NCBI GenBank assembly: GCA_019448385.1
Contig: JAGTXO010000001.1
Span: 1,736,001-1,800,000 of the forward strand
Source: Diacronema lutheri
Lineage: Eukaryota > Haptophyta > Pavlovophyceae > Pavlovales > Pavlovaceae
DNA length: 64,000 nucleotides
Reading direction: 5' to 3'
Shown: positions 57,363 through 64,000 of the stretch, piece by piece
Layout of the letters: the number at the start of each line of letters is the position of its first letter
How positions within the stretch are numbered: the first letter of the stretch is position 1
The notes under the pieces: generated by a model
Told to the model about the DNA's origin: nothing
The model's database searches: none
What the model saw: the letters and a program-made list of their open reading frames with translations, nothing else
Position numbers and translations under genes: made by a program

Positions 57363-59399
57363 ATGCATCCCGGCCGGCTGGTCGACGCGCTCGTCGTCGC
57401 CGTCATGGCTGCTGCGCGCGGATCCGACGCGGCGGATATGTTGCTCACCGACGACGACGGCACGCAGCCAGGCCATTACACGCTTATTGAACGCCTCTCC
57501 TCCCCCGTCGCGACGGCCGCGCTGACGACGTGGGCGCCGCGCTACGCGGACGAGCACGCGCTCATGCTAGTGCGGCGCGTGATGCCCACGCCCCTCCCGC
57601 TCCCGCTCGTTCCGTCCGATGCACTTTCGTGGATGACGCACGTGCTCAGCTGGAGCTCACACCTGCTCGGCCACCCGGCGCTGAGCGACGCGGACGCCGA
57701 GGTTCTGCGTTGCCGGCCGTTCTACTACCTGGAGCAGCAGTTGGCGCGCGGTGGGCACGGCGAGGTATGGCGCGCCATGTCGAGCACGCCGCGCCACGGC
57801 GCCTACTCCTTCATTTTGAAGCGGATCTCGCGCGACGCGACAGGCGACGCGCACTACCGCTCGGGGCTGCGCGAGGCGCATTTTGGGCGCAAGCTGCGTG
57901 GCCTCCCGCACGTCGGCCGTTTCGTCGAGGCGTTCCGCGCGACGACGCGGGGCGAGGCAGGTCAGACCCTTTCCGTCGACGGCGAGCTGCGCGCCGCCGA
58001 CCCGCTCGACGGCGCCAGTCTGTGGCTCGCCTTCTTCGACGAGGGCGCATCGCTCCACGACCTCATGCACGAGCTCAGCGCGCCGGCGGGCGAGCGCCAG
58101 CCGGACGGGGAGGGCGACGCTGGCGGCGGTGGTGGCAAGGTCAGGCGCGCGGTCAACTTGAGCGAGGCCGTGGCCACCGCGCGCGCATGGCCGCGCGGCG
58201 GCGGTGCGGATGAGGGCGGCCGCACATCCGATGATGCGCTCGAGCGCGCGGCGCCGCACGCGGCCGAGGCAGGCGCGCCGGAGGCCGCGGCCAGCCTCTC
58301 GGCGCTCGGCTGGCTCGCCGCGCCACTTGGCGTGCGCACGCGCGGCGGTGGCGGTGGCGGCCGAGAAATGCAGCCATCGAGCGCGTGCGCGCTCGCGGCG
58401 GCGACGGCGGCGGCGAAGGTCACGACGGCAGCGGCCGCCGACGCCAACGCGATTGGCGCTGGCGGCGCGCAGCGCGGCCCGGACGCGCGCGACGAGCGCA
58501 CGCGCGGCGCCCGCGCTAGCGCGGGCGCGCCGCCGCCCGTGCGCTTCGTCGTGCCCTCCGCGCTGTGGCGCCGCACACGCACGCACTCCGATGGGCAGGC
58601 GGTGCTGCGCGAGATGATGCGGCAGCTGCTCGCCGCGCTCGCTCAGCTGCACGCGCGCGGGATCGTGCACCGCGACCTCAAGCCGTCGAACCTGATCGTG
58701 CGGCTCGAGCCGACGAGCGCGGAGCCGCGCACGACGCCGCGCGCCGACGACCTTGGCCTGCGCCTGCGGATAATCGATTTTGGCTCCGCCCTCGATGCCG
58801 AGGCGCTCGCCAACGAGCGGCTTTACCCGCCGGGCGCCGACCCGGCCGACGGCGAGACGGCCGCGTACTCGGCGCCCGAGATCGCGCTGCAGGACGGCGC
58901 CCCCATCGGCGCGCGCGCGCCCGCCTACGACCTGTGGTCCGTCGGAGTCATCCTGCTCGAGCTGCTGCTCGGCTCGGCCGACGTGTTCACACCGGACGCG
59001 CGCACGCACGCAATAATCGCGATCGCGCTCGGCGACGCGCCGCCGGCGGTGCAGAGGCGCGCGGCGCTCGCGCACGCTTGGGGGCGCCTCGGCATCCTCA
59101 GCCCAGCGTCGCGACGCGGCGCGAGCGACGCCGAGCGCGAGGCAGCGCGCTCGAGCTTCATCGCCGCGGTCCGCGAGCGCGACCCGCTCCCCGCGTTCGC
59201 CATTTCCGAGCGCGCGCTTGACCTCGCCTTCCAGCTGCTTCAATGGGAGCCAACGCGCAGAATCGCAGCAGAGGACGCGCTCGCGCATCCTTTCTTCCAC
59301 GCGCCCAGCTCGGCCGCGCAAATGGGCCTCGTGGCTGCGTCGCCGGGTGTGCGGAGCTTCAGTTCGAGAGGGAAGGCCTCCGACGCAAGCAGGCAATGA
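57363..59399 (+). CDS. Protein kinase with signal-peptide-like N-terminus and long inserts
   Basis: A 678-residue intronless kinase. The Gly-rich loop is QLARGGHGEVWRA (residue ~127), VAIK-like Lys in FILKRI, catalytic loop IVHRDLKPSNL (residue ~437), DFG in IIDFGSALD, APE in YSAPEIALQ, and subdomain IX YDLWSVGVILLELL; all catalytic residues are present. About 200 Gly/Ala-rich residues separate the N-lobe from the C-lobe motifs, a very long insert. Residues 1-25 (LVDALVVAVMAAARG) look like a signal peptide, so a lumenal, plastid or secreted kinase is possible, which is unusual. The subfamily is not identified. Confidence 0.78.
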   Translation: MHPGRLVDALVVAVMAAARGSDAADMLLTDDDGTQPGHYTLIERLSSPVATAALTTWAPRYADEHALMLVRRVMPTPLPLPLVPSDALSWMTHVLSWSSHLLGHPALSDADAEVLRCRPFYYLEQQLARGGHGEVWRAMSSTPRHGAYSFILKRISRDATGDAHYRSGLREAHFGRKLRGLPHVGRFVEAFRATTRGEAGQTLSVDGELRAADPLDGASLWLAFFDEGASLHDLMHELSAPAGERQPDGEGDAGGGGGKVRRAVNLSEAVATARAWPRGGGADEGGRTSDDALERAAPHAAEAGAPEAAASLSALGWLAAPLGVRTRGGGGGGREMQPSSACALAAATAAAKVTTAAAADANAIGAGGAQRGPDARDERTRGARASAGAPPPVRFVVPSALWRRTRTHSDGQAVLREMMRQLLAALAQLHARGIVHRDLKPSNLIVRLEPTSAEPRTTPRADDLGLRLRIIDFGSALDAEALANERLYPPGADPADGETAAYSAPEIALQDGAPIGARAPAYDLWSVGVILLELLLGSADVFTPDARTHAIIAIALGDAPPAVQRRAALAHAWGRLGILSPASRRGASDAEREAARSSFIAAVRERDPLPAFAISERALDLAFQLLQWEPTRRIAAEDALAHPFFHAPSSAAQMGLVAASPGVRSFSSRGKASDASRQ

Positions 59400-59735
59400 G
59401 GGCACTGCGTTCTGCCCCAGGGTGGCTGCAGACGCTGGGCTGCTTCAGCCCTTGTGGCAATTGTCAGGCCAGCTCGAGCCTGAGCTCAAAAGCGGCTTGT
59501 GGTTGTCGCGTCGAGCGCGAGCTCGACGAAGCACTAGCCCGGCACGTACATCCGCGTTGAGACGCCCGAGGCTTGGTCTCAACGCATCATCCAGTGAGCC
59601 GGCTGTCGCCAAACGCATGCGCTGCATGGCGCGCCGTGTAGCGCGGGGAAGAGCTAGCACCTAGTTGCCGCCGTGGCGGGCGCCCTTGGTCTGCCCTCGC
59701 GGCGCGGGCTGCTGCTGGCTCTTCGTGCCTGTTCG
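59400..59735. other. Convergent intergenic region
   Basis: About 335 bp with lower coding bias. No gene is supported. On the minus strand a short frame just 3' of the small gene reads TKSQQQPAPRGQTKGARHGG before a stop at about 59660; it could be an alternative last exon but no splice join was found. Confidence 0.35.
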
Positions 59736-60137
59736 TCACGGCTTGATGAACTTAGTCTGGCCGTAGTTGGCCTGCAGGCGCGTTTCGCGCACCTTGCCTC
59801 GCCCGTGCGCCTGCGGCGCGCGGCGCGCACGCAGGCGAGTAGCGAGTGAGCGCGGGCACGCAGGCGAGTAGCGAGTGAGCGCGGGCAATCGTTGGGTGCA
59901 CCGCGCGATGCGCATGCGTCGTCGACGCCCACTCGATGTATCTTCCCGTCCGCTCCCGTGACGCGCTGGCCGGCGACCCAGACCGCCTCCCGCCGCGCGC
60001 ACCGTGCCCGGCACGTTTGGCGTTGCGTTGGACAAGAAGACGTCGACGTCAATCTTGGCCTTAGACGATTGCTCGTAGTATGTCCAGCCATCCTCGTCGT
60101 CGTACCACATGTTGCGCAGCGTGCTCATCGCGCCCAT
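59736..60137 (-). CDS. Small hypothetical protein; exon structure or frame uncertain
   Basis: From the ATG at 60137 the frame encodes MSTLRNMWYDDEDGWTYYE, a charged segment (KAKIDVDVFLSNATPNVPGT) and, at the far end in the same frame, GKVRETRLQANYGQTKFIKP before a stop. Between them a different frame reads VWVAGQRVTGADGKIHRVG, which also looks coding. Either one intron (for example GTGCGC near 59995 to an AG near 59800) removes the middle, or a single-base frameshift near 59985 hides a longer protein. I do not recognise the family. A 29-bp tandem duplication lies in the middle. Confidence 0.4.
   Translation of the reverse strand: MGAMSTLRNMWYDDEDGWTYYEQSSKAKIDVDVFLSNATPNVPGTVRAAGGGLGRRPARHGSGREDTSSGRRRRMRIARCTQRLPALTRYSPACPRSLATRLRARRAPQAHGRGKVRETRLQANYGQTKFIKP
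59828..59885. repeat. 29-bp tandem duplication
   Basis: Two identical adjacent units, 59828-59856 and 59857-59885, begin CACGCAGGCGAGTAGCGAG. They fall in the uncertain middle of the small hypothetical gene and are probably intronic. Confidence 0.9.
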
Positions 60138-60225
60138 GGCCGCCACCGCCGGCCCCCGCCCGCGTTAGCGTCAGAGGGGCCCTTGACGGGCGTCCCCGTT
60201 CCGCGTACCCCACCCAAAACACCTT

Positions 60226-60827
60226 GGGAGTTCCGTACTTTTCGACGTTTCAAACTTCGCCTCCGTACTTTTAGACAATTCGTCGAAAAGTACGGAGGCG
60301 CCGTCGAAAAGTACGGAGGCGCCGTCGAAAAGTACGGAGGCGCCGTACTTTTCGACGTGTCATTCCGTACTTTTCGACGCGCAGCTGAACTCATTTAGCT
60401 CTCTGCTGCTTGAGCTCCGGGCAGCTCCTCTTGTTGTGCCCGGGCCTCCCGCACTGCTTGCAGCAGTTCTGCTTCCGCGCGTTCACTTCGCCATGCGGCT
60501 GCTGCTGCGCGCCCATGCTTGTCTTGCGGCGCTTTTTGGGAACGTCTTCAGGCGAATCATCGTAGTCCTCCCAGCCCTCCTCGCCGCCGGCCGGAGGGGG
60601 CGCCGGCGCCGGCGAGCCGGCCACAGCAAAGCAGTGGCCGCACAGGTAGTCGCCGTCGCCCTCGCCGTTGCAGACCTTGTCGCAGAAGATGGCCGTGTGG
60701 ATAGTTTTGGGTCCAGCGTCGAAAAGTACGGAGTCCGGGCGGAGTCCGGGCAAAAGTTTGCAAACACTTTGGAAGTGTCTAAAAGTACGGAGGCAAAGTT
60801 TGAAACGTCGAAAAGTACGGAACTCCC
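60226..60827. mobile_element. Non-autonomous Mutator-like element (52-bp TIRs, 9-bp target duplication)
   Basis: The left end 60226-60277 (GGGAGTTCCGTACTTTTCGA and on) and the right end 60776-60827 are inverted copies of each other over 52 bp with one mismatch. The 9-bp sequence AAACACCTT directly abuts both ends (60217-60225 and 60828-60836), a target site duplication. Long TIRs with 9-bp duplications are the hallmark of Mutator-like elements. Subterminal GTCGAAAAGTACGGAGGCGCC is tandemly repeated three times (60282-60344) with further inverted copies to 60380 and again near 60718. The interior carries only a zinc-knuckle reading-frame fragment, so it is non-autonomous. It sits 48 bp beyond the stop of the CNB-domain gene. 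Confidence 0.8.
60391..60750 (-). pseudogene. Transposon-internal reading-frame fragment with CCHC zinc knuckle
   Basis: An open frame of about 120 residues without an ATG near its beginning. It contains a Cys-rich stretch (FCDKVCNGEGDGDYLCGHC) and ends with a CCHC zinc knuckle, CKQCGRPGHNKRSC, just before the stop. Such knuckles are common at the C-terminus of MuDR-type transposases. No catalytic DDE region is present, so it is read as the leftover 3' end of a transposase or a captured gene fragment inside the inverted-repeat element. Confidence 0.5.
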
Positions 60828-60883
60828 AAACACCTTTGTCGCCTCTGATCAGAATGCTGACTTCAAAAAGCAGTCACTCCGAC

Positions 60884-63333
60884 TCACTCGGCGTCGGCCG
60901 ACGCGAGTGCCTCGGCCCAGCGCGCCTCCAGCGCGTGGGTCCGGTTGAAGAGCTTCCAGCCCGCATGCGACTGCAGCGCCTCCTTGCCGAGCGACGCGAC
61001 CAACGCCTGGCTCGCCTCGTTTGACGAGCGCTGCGCCTTGGCGAGCGCGGGCGAGTGCGCGCGCACAATGGCCGACGGGCGCGGCGATGCGTGCTTCGCC
61101 GGCGGCGAGCCGGTGCGCGCGGGCGACGAGGCGCGAATGTGGCCGCCTGCGCTGGCCGGCCGCTCGCTCTCCGCGCGCTGCGCTCTGCGCAGCTGCGGGA
61201 GCTGTGGCGCCACGTACACGACTCGCACGTGCGCCACGTCCACCGTGGCGGGGCCAGCGGCCCGGCGCAGGCTCGGTGGCGTGCTCGGCGGATTGTGCGC
61301 GTGTGCGATCACCTGCGCGCGCATCGCCGCCTGGCGCGCCCGCTCGCGCCTCGAGTCGATGAGCTGCGGTATACGTATGAAGCAGACCACAGCTCGCAGC
61401 GCGACGGCCATGCGGCCTTTGGTGAGACGCGCGTGGAGTGGCGTGTGCTCGAGCCCAACGGGCGACACGCGATCGCCCGTGTCGGCTGCGCTCGTCGCCT
61501 GCCGCGCCAAAGCGGGCGAGAGGGGCGTGCGCTCGGCTGGCGCGTGTGCACGCAGCCCGAGCACCGCACGCGGTGACGGTGTCGTCGGCGCCTCGCCAGG
61601 CGGGAGCTGCGGCGCACGCGACGGCACAAACGTCGTCTCCTCCGACTCGGAGGCGGGCATGTCCGAGTCGGTCGCCGAGCAGCGCGGCGGGCGCGAGCGC
61701 TGGCGGTGCGGCGCAGGTGAGGCCGGCGCGGCCGGCGCGGCCGGCGCGGCCGGCGGCGCGGCCGCGGTCGCGTTCGCACCGCGCCGCTCCGCGCTGCTGC
61801 CCGCCTGCGCGGCAGCGTGCGCGCCGGGCATCGCCGTCGCGCCGTACACCAGCCGTCTGAGCTCGCGGAAGTGCTCGGTGATCGTCGGGTGGAGAAGCAC
61901 AAGGCGGTCGAGTGACTCAGCGCCCATCGAAAGGAGAATCGACGGCTCAGATGCGCAGGCGGACGCAGAGCGCGGCTTGCCGGGCTGAGCGTATCGTGGT
62001 GCGGCACGCGCGAGGTGCGCGCGGCGCGCGGGTGGTGCGATTGAGCTGCGCGCCGCGTGCGTGGCGCGCGGCGGCGCGCGGCCGCGCGCGCGGCGCTCAC
62101 GCTGAAGAGCGCGAGCTCGCCGAAGAAGGGCGACGTGTCCGTGTGCCGGATGAGGCGCACGTGCCGAATGCTCCCGTCCTCGAGTGGCACCTCGATCGCG
62201 ATCGCACCGGCGACGATCAAGAAGAAGAGCGTGCCCGCCTGCCCCTTGCTGAACACGTATTCGCCCGAGCGCAGCAGCCGCACTTGGAAGAGGTCGGCCG
62301 TCGCGGCCGCGACGCGCTGCGTCGCGCCGTGGAAGAGCGAGAGCGACTGCACCATGCTCGCGCGCCATCGAGCGACGGCGACGCTTGCGAGCGCGCGCGC
62401 GGCGGTCTCGAGCTCGCCCGTGAGGCTCAGCCTGCGGACGGGAACCTTGCGGAGCGCGTGCGCGGGCACTCTGAGCGCCCTGCCAGACTCGATGCACTCG
62501 ACGGTGTCGGGGCGCCAGTGCACGGGCAAGCGCTCGGCATCAGCCTTGCTCACCGAGTGAGCCGGCTGCGCGCGGGAGAGCGCACTGAGCAGCGCCGACT
62601 CGCCGAAGAGCGCGCCGGCGCGCAGCGCGTGCGGTTTTGCGAGCAGCGGGTGGACGGCCACGGCGCCGTCGGCGATGATGAAGACGCACTCAGCCGGCGA
62701 GCCAAAGCGGTAGACCGGCTTGTACCGCTCGATGGGCACCAACTCCGACTCGTCGGCGATCGCATCGAGCACGCGAGGCGGCCACGCCCTCGCCTGTGGG
62801 CCGACGAACACGTCACAGCTGTTCAGCACGTCGAGCTTCTCGCGGCGCAGCACGGCGACCGCGAGGTGCGCCGAGTGCACGACGCGCGCCAGGTGCGCAT
62901 CCGTGGAGGGCTGCTGCGAGGCCATCGGATGGTCCGGCAGCGCAACCGTGTCAAACCAATGGTCGAGGGTGGGAAGCTCGCCCGCGCGCGTGTGCGCCCC
63001 GAGCGAGTTGGCGGATCGCGCGGCCGACGCGCGGGCGGAGCGCGCATCGGCGGCCTGCGGGTCGCCGCCCTCGGTCGGAAGCGCAAGCAAGCGCATATCG
63101 ACCGCAGCGACGGACATTCGCGCATGCTCATCGTCTGCGCCGTTGCTCAAATTTGGCGCAGTTGGCGCCGATGGCGCCGCGGATTCAAGCGAGGCGCGGG
63201 GCGCGCTCGGGCTCACGCCGAGCCGCTTTGCTTTGCTCGTTGCAGCGCAGCCGCGCCAGCGGATGGCCACGAGCGCGTGCGCCGTATGCGCGACGCCGTG
63301 GCCCGATAGGCTCGCGAGGCTGCTCGCCGTCAT
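60884..63333 (-). CDS. Protein with two cyclic-nucleotide-binding-type domains
   Basis: Join on the minus strand 63333..62101, 61984..60884, giving 777 residues. The first CNB-fold domain is near residues 190-260 (RFGSPAECVFIIADGAVAVH, RAGALFGESALLS), the second near 345-450 (LRSGEYVFSKGQAGTLFFLI, SPFFGELALFS then PGKPRSASACASE across the intron), with the phosphate-binding-cassette pattern F-G-E-L-A-L and P-R-S-A. The intron join (GTGAGC donor, phase 0) completes that cassette. No kinase or channel domain is seen. The C-terminal ~300 residues are disordered with an ending KLFNRTHALEARWAEALASA. A cAMP/cGMP-responsive adaptor is possible; nucleotide binding is not proven. Confidence 0.75.
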
Positions 63334-63375
63334 TGGACCTCACATCATCCAATGACATCCATGGCGCCGAGGGCG

Positions 63376-64000
63376 TCAAGATTTTCTTTGGGCCGTCAGT
63401 TTGATGCATTTTCCTAGACTTTCGGAGTGGAAGGTCTCGAGGGCGTCCCGCTGATGCGACTCCTGCGCATCCCGCTCGGTGCCGTTGCCCGACGCGAACA
63501 TGTTGCGCGAGAGGTCAAACGTATACACCACACCCTTCTCGACGTGGTGCACCGAGCCATCGCTCGCGCCGGGTGGCCAAATTAGCTGCATGCGCGATTT
63601 CCAGCGCCGCGGCGCGGGCGGCGAGCGCCGTTGCGGCCGCAGCCTGCGAGAGCACCCGCTGCGTACCATGCCTTTTGTCCGAGGCATGTGCGGCATGCTG
63701 CACGGCCTCGTTCCCGAGCGTGGCGGCCCAGAGCGCATGTGACTGCGCCCTCTCGGGCAGCATGACAATGTCGCCCAGCCGCTCCCAACGGCGCGGCAGC
63801 GCCTCGGCGAGCGCCTCTGCGTGTGCGCGGGCGAGGCCGTGCGCGACGAGCGCGGCCGACACGCCCACCCAAGCCGGTCGTGCGGGCTGGGGCGCTTGGG
63901 GTGCGACGATTTGACGTCCATCGTTGCCGCGCTCGCAAAATCGCCGCCATCGTGCGGAAATGAGAGGCCGGTCGTGGACGCGGCCTCGGTCGTGGACTCG
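63376..64000 (-). CDS. TYW2: TYW2/TRM5-like gene, N-terminal domain only (partial, runs off right edge)
   Basis: Reading from the right edge, one frame encodes RPLISARWRRFCERGNDGRQ and LPRRWERLGDIVMLPER, and a second frame further on encodes SDGSVHHVEKGVVYTFDLSR then NMFASGNGTE. Both stretches resemble the N-terminal domain of TYW2, which transfers an aminocarboxypropyl group in wybutosine synthesis on tRNA-Phe. The frame change between about 63660 and 63600 implies an intron or frameshift I could not place. The gene stops at 63376, right where the SAM-binding domain should begin, and the next gene starts at 63333, so the catalytic domain is missing here. It may be a truncated gene or a stand-alone domain. 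Confidence 0.5.
   Translation of the reverse strand, partial: ESTTEAASTTGLSFPHDGGDFASAATMDVKSSHPKRPSPHDRLGWACRPRSSRTASPAHTQRRSPRRCRAVGSGWATLSCCPRGRSHMRSGPPRSGTRPCSMPHMPRTKGMVRSGCSRRLRPQRRSPPAPRRWKSRMQLIWPPGASDGSVHHVEKGVVYTFDLSRNMFASGNGTERDAQESHQRDALETFHSESLGKCIKLTAQRKS

Noticed and set aside
59400-59735. Short plus- and minus-strand frames between the kinase and the small gene
   Set aside because: No domain, start context or splice join; composition suggests UTR and spacer.
1-64000. Bacterial origin (high-GC actinobacterium or myxobacterium), suggested by GC content and long intronless frames
   Set aside because: Spliceosomal introns, a eukaryotic tRNA setting, and TRAPPC2L, ArfGAP, golgin, EB1, synaptojanin and MLH3 genes exclude it.

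Overview
This is a fragment of a nuclear chromosome from a very GC-rich eukaryotic alga with a secondary, red-lineage plastid. A haptophyte, perhaps a pavlovophyte, is the best guess, inferred from composition, intron style and leaders rather than from a search. The eukaryotic call rests on spliceosomal introns (23 placed by reading frame plus family alignment), a tRNA with eukaryotic form, and eukaryote-only families (TRAPPC2L, ArfGAP, golgin, synaptojanin, EB1, MLH3, RAD51D, NOL12). The secondary-plastid call rests on several proteins of plastid type (PrmA, DUF3727 protein, uridine kinase, a Tat-type lumenal protease) that begin with an ER-type signal peptide followed by an Arg/Ser/Ala-rich stretch.

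The genes are packed tightly on both strands. Convergent pairs are mostly 35-120 bp apart, with a few wider gaps up to about 365 bp. Ten head-to-head pairs share 42-199 bp between start codons. In order: uridine kinase (partial, -), TRAPPC2L (+), a large RCC1 protein (+), a signal-peptide membrane protein (-), a tRNA (-), NOL12 (-) / GNAT (+), SMAP-type ArfGAP (-) / myristoylation-signal TPR protein (+), a multi-pass membrane protein (-) / a giant 3198-aa C2-C2-FN3-lectin protein (+), a pyridine-nucleotide oxidoreductase-SelD fusion (-), PrmA (-) / synaptojanin (+), CobW-family GTPase (-) / a winged-helix-repeat IQ protein (+), a tiny membrane protein (+), a type II Cys-rich protein (-), an RCC1-Sfi1-like fusion (-) / golgin-84 (+), MLH3 (-) / an Mpv17-ACT-ACT fusion (+), a DUF3727 protein (-) / a TPR-membrane-J protein (+), RAD51D (+), a putative thylakoid-lumen aspartic protease (+), an SDR (-), EB1 (-) / protein kinase (+), a small uncertain gene (-), a Mutator-like inverted-repeat element, a two-CNB-domain protein (-) and a partial TYW2-like gene (-).

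There are no operons and no single pathway. Themes recur: membrane traffic (TRAPPC2L, ArfGAP, golgin, synaptojanin, lectin protein), microtubule/centrin biology (EB1, Sfi1-like), recombination (MLH3, RAD51D) and plastid functions. The most unusual items are domain fusions (RCC1 with Sfi1-like repeats, Mpv17 with paired ACT domains, C2 with L-type lectin), an atypical splice-donor preference (GTGCGC in 10 of 23 introns, GC-AG in 3 of 23), and a 602-bp non-autonomous element with 52-bp terminal inverted repeats and 9-bp target duplications. All exon boundaries were placed by eye and need transcript support.
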